Shown one piece after another: positions 17,755 to 26,398 of a DNA stretch of 64,000 nt. Every line of letters starts with the position of its first letter. Position 1 is the stretch's first letter. Source of the DNA: Planococcus wigleyi (GTDB lineage: Bacteria; Bacillota; Bacilli; Bacillales_A; Planococcaceae); assembly GCF_014836985.1 (NCBI RefSeq), contig NZ_JACSPU010000001.1, positions 899,855 through 963,854 of the forward strand. The letters are read 5' to 3'. Made by a program: the position numbers and the translations under genes. The notes beneath the pieces were generated by a model that saw only the letters and a list, made by a program, of their open reading frames with translations, did no database searches and was not told where the DNA came from.

Positions 17755-19065
17755 ATGTCAAAACCGGTAGTAGCAATAGTTGGCCGGCCGAACGTTGGTA
17801 AGTCCACGATTTTTAATCGCGTGGTAGGAGAACGGGTTTCCATAGTGGAAGATATTCCAGGAGTAACGCGTGACCGTATTTACAGCTCGGCAGATTGGCT
17901 GACACATGAATTTAATATTATAGATACGGGAGGCATTGATCTTCGTGACGAGCCATTCCTTGAACAAATCCGTCAACAGGCAGAAATTGCCATGGACGAA
18001 GCGGATGTCATCATTTTCCTTGTCAATGGGCGTGATGGTGTCACAACGCAGGATGAACAAGTAGCCAAAATTCTTTATCGTACAAAAAAACCGGTCATTC
18101 TGGCCGTCAATAAAATCGACAATCCCGATATGCGCCACCTGATCTATGATTTTTACACATTGGGAATGGGCGAGCCTTTTCCTCTTTCAGGATCTCACGG
18201 ATTGGGTCTAGGGGATCTTTTGGACGAAGTGGCCAAAAACTTTCCGACCGAAGACGATGAGGAGTATCCGGATGATGTCATCAAATTCTCATTGATCGGC
18301 CGTCCGAACGTCGGCAAATCTTCTCTTGTAAACTCATTTTTAGGGGAAGAACGCGTTATTGTGAGCGAAGTCGCGGGAACGACACGCGACGCTATCGATA
18401 CGCAATATGAATACAATGATCAGCCGTATGTCATTATCGACACGGCGGGAATGCGCAAAAAAGGGAAAGTTTATGAAACAACTGAGAAGTACAGTGTATT
18501 GCGCGCTTTGCGTGCCATCGAACGCTCAGATGTTGTTTTAGTGGTCTTGAACGCAGAAGAAGGCATTCAGGAGCAGGACAAAAAAATCGCCGGTTATGCA
18601 CATGAAGCCGGCAAAGCAGTCATTATCATTGTCAACAAATGGGATGCTGTTGAAAAAGATGAAAAAACCATGAATGTCATGACACGCAAAATCCGTGAGC
18701 ATTTCCTGTTCCTGGATTATGCACCGATTATGTTTGTGTCGGCAATCAGCGGCAAGCGCGTCCATAATATTTTGGAAATTGTCAATAAAGTCAATGACAA
18801 CCATTCAAGACGAATCCAATCGAGTATTTTGAACGAAGTGATCGAAGACGCAGTAGCCATGAACCCGGCACCATCAGACAAAGGCCGTCGTCTGCGTGTT
18901 TATTATGCAACCCAAGTGGCCATCAAGCCTCCGACATTCGTTGTCTTTGTCAACGAGCCGGAAATGATGCACTTCAGTTATGAACGCTTCTTGCAAAACC
19001 GGATTCGTGAGAGTTTCGATTTTGAAGGAACTCCGCTTCGTCTTATCACGAGAGCGCGTACTTAA
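17755..19065 (+). CDS. der: Ribosome biogenesis GTPase Der (EngA)
   Basis: A 436-residue protein with two tandem G domains. G1 motifs are GRPNVGKST (about 9-17) and GRPNVGKSS (about 182-190); the switch motifs DTGG and DTAG and the NKxD motifs (NKID, NKWD) occur in both halves. A C-terminal KH-like domain follows (about 355-436). The double-GTPase layout is diagnostic. It helps 50S subunit assembly and is essential in most bacteria. Confidence 0.96.
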   Translation: MSKPVVAIVGRPNVGKSTIFNRVVGERVSIVEDIPGVTRDRIYSSADWLTHEFNIIDTGGIDLRDEPFLEQIRQQAEIAMDEADVIIFLVNGRDGVTTQDEQVAKILYRTKKPVILAVNKIDNPDMRHLIYDFYTLGMGEPFPLSGSHGLGLGDLLDEVAKNFPTEDDEEYPDDVIKFSLIGRPNVGKSSLVNSFLGEERVIVSEVAGTTRDAIDTQYEYNDQPYVIIDTAGMRKKGKVYETTEKYSVLRALRAIERSDVVLVVLNAEEGIQEQDKKIAGYAHEAGKAVIIIVNKWDAVEKDEKTMNVMTRKIREHFLFLDYAPIMFVSAISGKRVHNILEIVNKVNDNHSRRIQSSILNEVIEDAVAMNPAPSDKGRRLRVYYATQVAIKPPTFVVFVNEPEMMHFSYERFLQNRIRESFDFEGTPLRLITRART

Positions 19066-19087
19066 GGTAAAAAGGTGGTTTAATCTT

Positions 19088-20107
19088 ATGGAAAAAGTTT
19101 CTGTTTTTGGAGCAGGAAGCTGGGGAACTGCGTTGAGTTATGTACTTGCTCAAAACAACCACGATCTATTGCTCTGGACACATCGTCAGGAGCAAGCAGA
19201 CGAAATTAACCAGAATACCAATAAACGCTATTTGAAAGATACACAGCTACCGGAAAATCTGAAAGCAACCAGCGATTTATCAGAAGCTGTTGAGCATGGA
19301 GATATTTATGTATTGGCTGTTCCGACCAAAGCCATCCGTGAAGTCTGCCAGGACATTAAAAAAAGTCTGAATCGGAAAATTCTGTTCGTCCATGTTTCTA
19401 AAGGAATCGAACCGGATTCACTAAAGCGGATCAGCGAAATGATCCGTGAAGAAATTCCGGAGCAATGGATTGAAGATGTTGTCGTCCTGTCCGGACCAAG
19501 CCATGCGGAAGAAGTGGTGCAAGAGCATCCAACGACTGTTACGGCTGCCTGTGAGAACACAGCAGCAGCCAACCGCATTCAGGATCTGTTCATGAACCAT
19601 TATTTCCGTGTTTATACGAATACCGATGTAATCGGTGTGGAAATCGGCGGAGCCTTGAAGAACATCATTGCTCTGGCTGTTGGAATCACAGACGGCTTGG
19701 GCTACGGCGACAACGCCAAAGCTGCTATCATGACGCGGGGGCTGGCTGAAATTGCACGCCTCGGTGTAAAGATGGGTGCAACTCCGTTAACTTTCTCCGG
19801 TTTGACCGGAGTGGGTGATTTGATCGTGACTTGCACCAGTGTGCATTCACGTAACTGGCGGGCAGGAAACATGCTTGGCAAAGGAAAATCATTGGACGAA
19901 GTGCTGGAAGAAATGGGCATGGTTGTCGAAGGGATACGGACGACGAAAGCAGCGTATCAATTATCAAAAGCTTATGACGTTCCGATGCCGATTACGTCTG
20001 CACTTTATGCCGTTCTATTCGATAATGTGTCGACCGATGACGCTGTTGAAAAGCTGATGGGCCGCATGAAGAAGAACGAAATGGAAGATTTGATCAACTT
20101 GCTTTAA
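19088..20107 (+). CDS. gpsA: Glycerol-3-phosphate dehydrogenase [NAD(P)+]
   Basis: A 339-residue enzyme reducing dihydroxyacetone phosphate to sn-glycerol-3-phosphate for phospholipid synthesis. The N-terminal dinucleotide site is VFGAGSWGTAL, and VGVEIGGALKNIIALAVGI contains the catalytic lysine. The start is ATG 19088, preceded by AAAAAGGTGG; an in-frame upstream start would overlap der by about 85 bases and has no family support. The neighbour order der-gpsA is the usual one. Confidence 0.95.
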   Translation: MEKVSVFGAGSWGTALSYVLAQNNHDLLLWTHRQEQADEINQNTNKRYLKDTQLPENLKATSDLSEAVEHGDIYVLAVPTKAIREVCQDIKKSLNRKILFVHVSKGIEPDSLKRISEMIREEIPEQWIEDVVVLSGPSHAEEVVQEHPTTVTAACENTAAANRIQDLFMNHYFRVYTNTDVIGVEIGGALKNIIALAVGITDGLGYGDNAKAAIMTRGLAEIARLGVKMGATPLTFSGLTGVGDLIVTCTSVHSRNWRAGNMLGKGKSLDEVLEEMGMVVEGIRTTKAAYQLSKAYDVPMPITSALYAVLFDNVSTDDAVEKLMGRMKKNEMEDLINLL

Positions 20108-20114
20108 TTGTCAC

Positions 20115-20153
20115 AAAAGAAGAGGGTGCAAGCTGCAGCCTCTTCTTTTTTTA
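20115..20153 (+). terminator. Terminator after gpsA
   Basis: AAAGAAGAGG pairs with CCTCTTCTTT across a 13-base loop, with a run of Ts. A TATACT box immediately downstream may serve the next gene. Confidence 0.85.
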
Positions 20154-20194
20154 TGCTATACTATTGACTGAAACAGTATGAAAGGCGGGCATTT

Positions 20195-20398
20195 ATGAGT
20201 GCGTTAGATAAAATGTGGGTATCGTTTGCCGGAATTGCTTTTTTGATGATTTCGATGGGTTTTATCTACTTGAGCAGATACAAGTTAAAAAATGGCATCC
20301 TTAAATTTATTTTTGCGCTAGTTGCTTACATTTTGCTGATTCTTGGATTCTTTATCATGATATTCATAGTATTCAGCGGCCCTACAGGCGGCGCTTGA
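20195..20398 (+). CDS. yphE: Small membrane protein, DUF2768 family (YphE-like)
   Basis: A 67-residue protein with two hydrophobic helices (about 8-27 and 36-62) and a short basic loop (SRYKLKNG) between them. Size, topology and position after gpsA match YphE/DUF2768. The function is unknown. It lies directly before the lipoprotein gene, and the two are probably co-transcribed. Confidence 0.8.
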   Translation: MSALDKMWVSFAGIAFLMISMGFIYLSRYKLKNGILKFIFALVAYILLILGFFIMIFIVFSGPTGGA

Positions 20399-20408
20399 GG
20401 TGAGGAAA

Positions 20409-21119
20409 ATGAAAAAACCGACAATGTTTATTCTGCTTTTGCTCATTACCGTCTTTTTGACGGCCTGCGGATATCCGCAAAGTGAGAGAGCGGAGAACCA
20501 GATTCCTTATGAGGATCAATTGATTACCGTACAAAATGCAGTAAATCAATACAGAGGTGCATCAGGCGGCTTGTTGCCGATCAAAACTCGGGATATGGAA
20601 GTGGACCAATATATTAAGTACCCGATCGATTTTTCGAAAATCGTACCGGATTATACAGCAGAGGTCCCGACTAACGCATTTGAAACGGGCGGCATTTTTC
20701 AATATGTCCTGATGGATGTAGAAGAGAATCCAACCGTAAAACTTGTGGATTTGCAGGCGGCAGAAGCAATCAGATCCGTGAATGTGCGGAAAAGTGCAAA
20801 CGGCGGAAAAGCGCCGATTTCTGAAATCCTTGCAGACAATGTTTATAAGTTCAATCACGATGCGATGGGGTTCTCGGAAGAACCGACAGTAGTCAGCCCA
20901 TACAGTGGCCGTAATTTGCCGATGGTCATTACGGGCAGCGGAGATGTCTATATTGATTACTCGATGGATCTCTATTCAGCTCTTCAGGAATATGAAGGGG
21001 AGCTGGAAGCCGGTCAAGACATTCGCTTTATTCTGTACGAAGACCATGCAGTGGTGCCTGCTTATTCACTTCCCTACACTATAAATGAAGACAACGAACC
21101 GGTATTCTTAACCGAGTAA
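20409..21119 (+). CDS. yphF: YphF-like lipoprotein
   Basis: A 236-residue protein with a lipoprotein signal peptide: charged MKK start, hydrophobic stretch, and lipobox LTAC with the modified cysteine at about residue 22. It is predicted to be anchored to the outer face of the membrane. The body shows no motif I can assign. I use ATG 20409, which follows GAGGTGAGG; GTG 20400 would place that site inside the gene. In spore-forming relatives spoIVA follows this gene; here HU follows. Confidence 0.82.
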   Translation: MKKPTMFILLLLITVFLTACGYPQSERAENQIPYEDQLITVQNAVNQYRGASGGLLPIKTRDMEVDQYIKYPIDFSKIVPDYTAEVPTNAFETGGIFQYVLMDVEENPTVKLVDLQAAEAIRSVNVRKSANGGKAPISEILADNVYKFNHDAMGFSEEPTVVSPYSGRNLPMVITGSGDVYIDYSMDLYSALQEYEGELEAGQDIRFILYEDHAVVPAYSLPYTINEDNEPVFLTE

Positions 21120-21213
21120 AAAACATTGATATGACGCGTTTTTAATAGAAATGACCCCTTTTTAGAAAATTTTGTTAGTATTTGGGGGTTTTATTGAAAA
21201 AGCAGGCTGTTTG

Positions 21214-21243
21214 TTGTTGCTATGCGATTTTCGATGTGATACT
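21214..21243 (+). promoter_or_regulatory. Putative sigma-A promoter of the HU gene
   Basis: TTGTTG (21214-21219) and GATACT (21238-21243) are separated by 18 bases, and a TG lies just before the -10 box. It is about 50 bases upstream of the HU start. Confidence 0.5.
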
Positions 21244-21292
21244 CTTTTTACAGGATTGATGGTTGCATCCCCTTTGAGAGGAGGTGAATAGC

Positions 21293-21565
21293 ATGAACAA
21301 AACAGAATTAGTGAACTCTGTTGCTGAAGCAGCTGAACTTTCTCGTAAAGACGCTGCCAAAGCAGTTGACGCTGCATTTGAGACGATTCAAGACGCTCTT
21401 ACTAAGGGTGAAAAAGTACAGTTGATCGGATTCGGTAACTTTGAAGTACGCGAACGCGCGGCCCGCAAAGGACGTAACCCACAAACTGGTGCTGAAATTG
21501 AGATCGCTGCAAGCAAAGTTCCTGCATTTAAGCCAGGTAAAGCGCTTAAAGACGCAGTGAAGTAA
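21293..21565 (+). CDS. hbs: DNA-binding protein HU
   Basis: A 90-residue HU protein ([31 protein letters not shown], ending [15 protein letters not shown]). It forms dimers that bend and compact DNA. The start is the ATG at 21293, seven bases after a perfect GAGAGGAGGTGA; an earlier in-frame ATG at 21284 falls within that site. A strong terminator follows. Confidence 0.97.
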   Translation: MNKTELVNSVAEAAELSRKDAAKAVDAAFETIQDALTKGEKVQLIGFGNFEVRERAARKGRNPQTGAEIEIAASKVPAFKPGKALKDAVK

Positions 21566-21584
21566 GCTTTAGCCTCTGTACATA

Positions 21585-21630
21585 GGATGACTTTTGCGAG
21601 ACACAATCTTGCAAAAGTCATTCTTTTTTT
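21585..21630 (+). terminator. Terminator after HU
   Basis: GATGACTTTTGC pairs with GCAAAAGTCATTC over a loop of about 12 bases, followed by seven Ts. The repeat array begins about 45 bases further on, so HU transcripts should normally not reach it. Confidence 0.85.
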
Positions 21631-21675
21631 GAGTCAACAATTTTGCGAAACACCTGTGCGTATGCTACGATTCAT

Positions 21676-22144
21676 GTGAGAAAAGCGGAAGGAGCCGTTA
21701 AGACCCGACAGGCATAAGGCAGACCGGCAGAGTGGCGTTTTTTGCCGCACAGCTGGGCTGACTTATGACCCCGAGGGTCTGGCTCCTGACGCTAGACAGT
21801 GAGAAAAGCGGAGGCGATCGAGCAAAACCCGACGGGCATAAGACGGGCCGCCGAAGTGGCGCACTTTGCCACACAGGCGGAACGGCTTATGACCCCGAGG
21901 GTTTGATCGCCGAAGCTAGACAGTGAGAAAAGCGGAGGCGGCCGTTCTGCTCCGACAGGCATAAGACGATCTGGCGAAGCGGCGTACTTTGCCGCACAGC
22001 CAGAGTGGCTTATGACCCGAGGTGCAGGCCGCCGAAGCTAGACGGTGAAAAAAGCGGAGGCGGCTAAGGAAGGTAACCTAAAACCGCGGCTTCCTGCCGC
22101 AACGGTTACCTGACCCACATCCTGCGGGCCGCCGGAGCTGTACA
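21676..22144 (+). repeat. Four tandem structured units (123, 124, 122 and ~100 bp)
   Basis: Units start at 21676, 21799, 21923 and 22045, each with GTGAGAAAAGCGGA (the last has one change). The first three close with an AGCTAGAC-type end (ACGCTAGAC in unit 1) and the fourth with GAGCTGTAC. Each can fold into three nested stems. Outer stem: GGAGCC/GGCTCC, GGCGATC/GATCGCC, GGCGGCC/GGCCGCC, GGCGGC/GCCGCC. Middle: CATAAG/CTTATG in units 1-3, AGGTAACC/GGTTACCT in unit 4. Apical: GTGGC/GCCGC, GTGGC/GCCAC, GCGGC/GCCGC twice. No open frame, spacer or transposase is associated. Function unknown. Confidence 0.85.
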
Positions 22145-22256
22145 ATGAGAAATATGCACATACAAGTGGAGATTGCTGACATACAAAGAAAATCCACCGG
22201 TTAGCCATCCTGCTGCCAAAAAAATAACCGATTCGTCTTCAACAGGAGGAAACAGA
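22145..22256 (+). other. Leader between the repeat array and folE
   Basis: Begins with AATGAGAAATATG, a possible truncated fifth unit head. It also holds a distant inverted repeat CGGTTA (22198-22203) / TAACCG (22225-22230) and the folE ribosome binding site CAGGAGG. No clear promoter was recognised. Confidence 0.4.
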
Positions 22257-22841
22257 ATGATAGATGTGAAAGCACAAACAGTAGACCTAGATAAAATTGA
22301 AAAAGCTGTCTCGATGATTTTGGAAGCAGTTGGGGAAGACGTAAGCCGAGAAGGATTACAGGATACGCCTAAAAGGGTAGCTAAGATGTACGCCGAAGTA
22401 TTTTCTGGATTAAAAGAAGATCCAAGAGAATATTTTAAAACAGTTTTTCATGAAGGCCACGAAGAACTCGTGCTCGTTAAAGATATTCCTTTCTACTCGA
22501 TGTGCGAACATCATCTTGTTCCGTTTTTCGGAAAGGCACATATCGCCTATATTCCTCGCGACGGAATCGTGACAGGATTAAGCAAACTGGCTCGTGCTGT
22601 GGAGACGGTCGCTAAACGCCCGCAGCTGCAGGAACGCATTACTTCTACGATTGCAGACTCTCTGATGGAAACCTTAAACCCGCATGGCGTATACGTCATG
22701 ATTGAAGCAGAACATATGTGCATGACTATGAGAGGCATTAAGAAGCCAGGATCCAAGACGGTAACCGCTGTTGCACGCGGCATTTTAGAAACGGACGACA
22801 TAAAGCGTTCAGAAGTAATCACATACATTAATATGAATTAA
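22257..22841 (+). CDS. folE: GTP cyclohydrolase I
   Basis: A 194-residue type I enzyme that converts GTP to dihydroneopterin triphosphate, the first step of folate synthesis. Zinc ligands lie in [17 protein letters not shown] (C and H) and EHMCMTMRG (second Cys). The start is ATG 22257 after AGGAGGAAA; the frame is open 84 bases upstream but that extension lacks a ribosome site and runs toward the repeat array. As in B. subtilis (mtrA), mtrB follows. Confidence 0.95.
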   Translation: MIDVKAQTVDLDKIEKAVSMILEAVGEDVSREGLQDTPKRVAKMYAEVFSGLKEDPREYFKTVFHEGHEELVLVKDIPFYSMCEHHLVPFFGKAHIAYIPRDGIVTGLSKLARAVETVAKRPQLQERITSTIADSLMETLNPHGVYVMIEAEHMCMTMRGIKKPGSKTVTAVARGILETDDIKRSEVITYINMN

Positions 22842-22862
22842 ATTGGAAAAGCAGGTGTAGAC

Positions 22863-23084
22863 ATGGCTCAAACGGAATACATTGTAATTCGCGCCCAAGA
22901 AGATGGCGTGAACGTAATCGGACTGACACGCGGTAATGACACAAAATTTCACCATACTGAAAAATTGGATAAAGGCGAAGTGATGATTGCTCAATTTACG
23001 GAGCATACTTCAGCTATGAAAATCCGCGGCAAAGCGGAAATTCATTCTGCCCATGGTATCGTTGAAAGTGACGCTAAAAAATAA
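22863..23084 (+). CDS. mtrB: Tryptophan RNA-binding attenuation protein TRAP
   Basis: A 73-residue TRAP protein, the family's normal size. The RNA-contact lysines and arginine are in the [14 protein letters not shown] and [10 protein letters not shown] segments, and the tryptophan pocket includes [12 protein letters not shown]. It forms an 11-mer that binds spaced GAG/UAG triplets in trp leaders when tryptophan is present. The trp operon is not next to the aro genes here, so its targets lie outside the window. Confidence 0.95.
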   Translation: MAQTEYIVIRAQEDGVNVIGLTRGNDTKFHHTEKLDKGEVMIAQFTEHTSAMKIRGKAEIHSAHGIVESDAKK

Positions 23085-23161
23085 ACGATATTGGATGAAG
23101 GCAAGGCTTTGCCTGTGATATACTATTGTAGTATGGCTAAATCATGAATGGAGCAAGCAGT

Positions 23162-23938
23162 ATGAATGGACACCAAATACAATCGAAAATTATTTCCATG
23201 GGGATTGAAGTCTTGGACGCTGTGCGCCAGCGGACACTCGATCAATATACAGAAGGTCCATCGGTAAAAGAATCCCGTTTGTTTTTTTTGCTACTGCCTT
23301 TTTTTGACGGAAAAGAGTGGTCGCCTGAAATTGAAGCCTCAGCAAAGACAGTTTCCATCGTTTATGCCGCTTTGCATGCCCATGATCAAGTAAGGGAAGA
23401 TGCTCCAATTATCAAAGAGCAGCAGCTAACGGTGTTGGCTGGAGATTTATACAGCGGCATTTATTACCAGATGCTGGTCAATACGAAAAATATTGCGATG
23501 GTCCAGCGATTGGCTTCAGCTATCATCCAAGTGAGCGAAAAGAAAACATCCTTTTTTGAAGGAGTTGTTCGTCCGCTGGAGGAAGTGGAAGATGCCATCA
23601 GCATTATTGAAACAGAACTTTTAATGTCATTTTATCGATTTTATGGTTTTACCGAATACGAAACGCTTGCTAAGCAAGCATTGCTTTATATCCGCTACGC
23701 TGATGAATTGCAGCGGTTGCAGTCTAAAAACTATTCGCATGCATTGCGCGAATTGAATACCAGTTTTGTTCACGAAATCTATACAGAGCATTGGCTGCTG
23801 GAAAAACTGGACAGTCTCCATGGGAAAATTTTGACGTCCATTGCTGACTGTTCGTTGGATTATGAACTGGAAAAATATTTGCTCCATCAAATAACCCCGC
23901 ACCAGCATAGAGCTGAGCAGCTGACCCGAGAAGGATGA
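23162..23938 (+). CDS. hepS: Heptaprenyl diphosphate synthase component 1
   Basis: A 258-residue all-alpha protein of the HepS type, the small non-catalytic subunit that sets product chain length with HepT. It lacks DDxxD motifs, as expected. The first ATG at 23144 has no ribosome site; ATG 23162 follows GGAGC, so I use it. The operon order hepS-menG-hepT, with the aro genes soon after, matches menaquinone synthesis clusters in Bacillus. Low sequence conservation of this subunit leaves the name dependent partly on context. Confidence 0.88.
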   Translation: MNGHQIQSKIISMGIEVLDAVRQRTLDQYTEGPSVKESRLFFLLLPFFDGKEWSPEIEASAKTVSIVYAALHAHDQVREDAPIIKEQQLTVLAGDLYSGIYYQMLVNTKNIAMVQRLASAIIQVSEKKTSFFEGVVRPLEEVEDAISIIETELLMSFYRFYGFTEYETLAKQALLYIRYADELQRLQSKNYSHALRELNTSFVHEIYTEHWLLEKLDSLHGKILTSIADCSLDYELEKYLLHQITPHQHRAEQLTREG

Positions 23939-23943
23939 CTGAT

Positions 23944-24642
23944 ATGCCTAAAACGAAAGAACAAAGAGTCCACGAAGTATTTGAAAAAATATCCGAGAAC
24001 TATGACCAAATGAATTCGGTCATCAGCTTTCAACAACATAACAAATGGCGTGAAGATACCATGTACAAAATGCAGGTTCCTAAAGGTGCCGCTGCCATTG
24101 ACGTATGTTGCGGAACGGCTGATTGGACTATTGCACTTGGTAAAGCAGTCGGTGAAACAGGACAAGTGGTAGGGCTGGATTTCAGCCAGAATATGCTGAA
24201 TGTCGGACATGAGAAGACCAAGGATATGCCTCAGATCAAGTTGATCCAAGGAAATGCGATGTCTTTGCCATATCCTGATAATTCATTTGATTTTGCGACA
24301 ATCGGCTTTGGTTTGCGGAATGTTCCGGATTACCGACAAGTCCTTTCCGAAATGCACCGTGTGCTGAAACCGGGTGGGATGATTGCATGCCTAGAAACAT
24401 CGCAACCGCAAAACATCGTGTTCAAACCGTTTTTCAGAATTTATTTCCGGTTCATCATGCCGGTTTTCGGTAAGCTTTTTGCTAAAAGTTACAAAGAGTA
24501 TTCATGGTTGCAGGAATCGGCAAAAACATTCCCAGGCATGAAACAATTGGCGAAGTTGTTTACAGAAGTCGGGTTTGAAAAAGTGAAATACAAGCCTTAC
24601 ACCGGAGGCGCCGCAGCCCTCCACCTAGGTATAAAAAAGTAA
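23944..24642 (+). CDS. menG: Demethylmenaquinone methyltransferase
   Basis: A 232-residue class I SAM methyltransferase of the UbiE/MenG family. SAM motif I is [37 protein letters not shown] and MHRVLKPGG are family hallmarks. It adds the last methyl group to menaquinone. ATG 23944 sits nine bases after AGAAGG. The alternative ATG 23935 overlaps the hepS stop as ATGA but is too close to that site; either is possible. It lies between the two subunits of the side-chain synthase. Confidence 0.93.
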   Translation: MPKTKEQRVHEVFEKISENYDQMNSVISFQQHNKWREDTMYKMQVPKGAAAIDVCCGTADWTIALGKAVGETGQVVGLDFSQNMLNVGHEKTKDMPQIKLIQGNAMSLPYPDNSFDFATIGFGLRNVPDYRQVLSEMHRVLKPGGMIACLETSQPQNIVFKPFFRIYFRFIMPVFGKLFAKSYKEYSWLQESAKTFPGMKQLAKLFTEVGFEKVKYKPYTGGAAALHLGIKK

Positions 24643-24663
24643 ATTAGCGGGAGAAGGATTTTA

Positions 24664-25638
24664 GTGGAAAAGATGAAGTTGAAATTGCTCTATTCCGACC
24701 TTGGACCGGAACTGGAAATGATCGAAAAGGAATTGGAACAGGCAGTGGATTCCGAGTCTCTCCTATTAAATGATGCATCTCTTCATTTATTGCAGGCCGG
24801 AGGGAAAAGAATCCGACCTGTTTTTGTTTTGCTTGCAGGAAAATTTGGCGATTACAATATAGACGTCATGAAACGCGTAGCTGTGCCGCTCGAGCTGATT
24901 CACATGGCTTCTTTGGTCCATGATGACGTTATAGACGAATCGGAGATCCGAAGAGGGCGCCCGACCGTCAAGGCACAGTGGAACAACAGTGTTGCGATGT
25001 ATACAGGTGATTTCATACTGGCACGTGCATTGGAACGAATTACGGAAATTGAATCGCCTCGCATCCATGAGATTCTTTCTAAAACGCTCATTGAAGTTTG
25101 CCGGGGTGAGATTATTCAGATCAAGGATAAGTACAAGCTTGATCAAAACTTGCGGGATTATTTTCGGCGTATCAAACGGAAGACGGCCCTACTCATTTCA
25201 TCAAGCTGTGAATTAGGGGCATTGGTGTCAGGTACGGATGAAAAGACCGCAGCGCATTTGCGCCGCTTTGGTTACTTTATTGGCATGTCGTTCCAGATTA
25301 TCGATGACATCCTTGATTTCACTTCAACGGATGAAGAGTTGGGGAAACCGGCTGGCAGTGACTTTATACAAGGCAATATCACTTTGCCGATTTTATGCGC
25401 ACGAAAAGATACGGAAATCTATGCCATGCTGAAAGCTAACCTCAATAAGGAGCTCAGCAATGAAGATCGGCTGATGATTGTCGATACGATTCGCAGCAGC
25501 TCTGCCATTGAAGAAGCGAAGGCCATGAGTGACCGTTATTTGGAGAAAGCCTTGCGGGAACTTTCCTTTTTGCCTAAAGGGAAAGCGGTGAAGACCATGC
25601 GCAAAATCGCGTATTTCATCGGCAAGCGCAATTTTTAA
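24664..25638 (+). CDS. hepT: Heptaprenyl diphosphate synthase component 2
   Basis: A 324-residue trans-polyprenyl synthase starting at GTG behind GAGAAGG. The two aspartate-rich motifs are present: first DDVIDES (after LIHMASLVH) and second IIDDILDFT. GGKRIRP binds the diphosphate. With HepS it makes the C35 side chain of menaquinone-7, which links to the quinol oxidising complex QcrABC in this window. Confidence 0.94.
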   Translation: MEKMKLKLLYSDLGPELEMIEKELEQAVDSESLLLNDASLHLLQAGGKRIRPVFVLLAGKFGDYNIDVMKRVAVPLELIHMASLVHDDVIDESEIRRGRPTVKAQWNNSVAMYTGDFILARALERITEIESPRIHEILSKTLIEVCRGEIIQIKDKYKLDQNLRDYFRRIKRKTALLISSSCELGALVSGTDEKTAAHLRRFGYFIGMSFQIIDDILDFTSTDEELGKPAGSDFIQGNITLPILCARKDTEIYAMLKANLNKELSNEDRLMIVDTIRSSSAIEEAKAMSDRYLEKALRELSFLPKGKAVKTMRKIAYFIGKRNF

Positions 25639-25646
25639 GTTGCTGG

Positions 25647-25677
25647 TTGACAAATGAGCCGACAATGATAGTATTTT
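25647..25677 (+). promoter_or_regulatory. Putative promoter of ndk
   Basis: TTGACA at 25647-25652 is followed 16 bases later by TAGTAT, with a shifted alternative TATTTT. A small GGGC-AAAAA-GCCC hairpin lies in the short leader. Confidence 0.5.
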
Positions 25678-25723
25678 TTAAGGTGGGCAAAAAGCCCGAG
25701 CTTTTAATAGAGGAGTGTTTACA

Positions 25724-26170
25724 TTGGAAAAAACATTTTTAATGGTTAAACCGGATGGCGTTCAACGCAACGTAATCGGAGAAATCGTCGCACGTTTCGA
25801 GAAAAAAGGATATCATTTGGCTGGTGCTAAATTGATGCAGATCCCTACTGAATTGGCTGAAGAGCATTACGGCGAACACAAAGAACGTCCATTCTTCGGA
25901 GAATTGGTTGAATTCATCACTTCAGGTCCTGTATTCGCAATGGTTTGGGAAGGCGAAAACGTGATTTTGACTGCACGTCAGATGATGGGCGCTACAAACC
26001 CTAAAGATGCGGCTCCAGGAACAATCCGCGGAGACTTCGCAGTCACTGTCGGCAAAAACATGATTCACGGTTCAGATTCTGCTGAAAGCGCAGAACGTGA
26101 AATCGGCTTGTTCTTCAAAGAAGAAGAATTGGTTTCATACGAAAAAACAATCAACAGCTGGGTTAACTAA
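25724..26170 (+). CDS. ndk: Nucleoside diphosphate kinase
   Basis: A 148-residue Ndk, starting at TTG 25724 eight bases after AGAGGAG. Motifs: [13 protein letters not shown] near the start and the active-site histidine in [17 protein letters not shown] (about H115). It balances NTP and dNTP pools. Two terminators follow, and the chemotaxis gene cheR, which follows ndk in B. subtilis, is absent. Confidence 0.96.
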   Translation: MEKTFLMVKPDGVQRNVIGEIVARFEKKGYHLAGAKLMQIPTELAEEHYGEHKERPFFGELVEFITSGPVFAMVWEGENVILTARQMMGATNPKDAAPGTIRGDFAVTVGKNMIHGSDSAESAEREIGLFFKEEELVSYEKTINSWVN

Positions 26171-26181
26171 TCCAACCTGTT

Positions 26182-26207
26182 AAAAGCAGCCTAGCTGCTT
26201 TTTTTTA
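26182..26207 (+). terminator. Terminator after ndk (first)
   Basis: AAAGCAGC-CTA-GCTGCTTT followed by further Ts. Confidence 0.85.
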
Positions 26208-26215
26208 TTTGATGA

Positions 26216-26252
26216 TAGAGCCGTCCTGGTTTGGGGTTGGCTCTATTTTTTT
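26216..26252 (+). terminator. Terminator after ndk (second)
   Basis: TAGAGCC (26216-26222) pairs with GGCTCTA (26239-26245), then seven Ts. It makes a tandem stop before the aro operon. Confidence 0.75.
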
Positions 26253-26348
26253 AATTGGTTGAAATGAACAATTCATGAAGGTAAAAATTCTCAATTGATT
26301 GAAGTTTCACTTTATCTGAATTTCATATAGAATTGAAGAAATGCCTTA

Positions 26349-26357
26349 TGGTATAGT
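26349..26357 (+). promoter_or_regulatory. Extended -10 promoter element upstream of aroC
   Basis: TGGTATAGT fits an extended -10 box (TGnTATAGT) 42 bases before the aroC ATG. No good -35 box is seen at the usual distance. Confidence 0.45.
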
Positions 26358-26398
26358 GATACATAAATACTTTAGCACGTTGAAGGGAGAAAGCGTAA

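Noticed and set aside
18980..19087. Longer gpsA reading from 18980
   Set aside because: It would overlap der, has no ribosome site and adds residues not found in the family; ATG 19088 is well supported.
21676..22144. Repeat array as a CRISPR
   Set aside because: Units are ~100-124 bp and contiguous, without unique spacers of constant length, and no cas genes are near.
21676..22144. Repeat array as an insertion sequence
   Set aside because: No transposase, no terminal inverted repeat framing the whole array and no target duplication was found.
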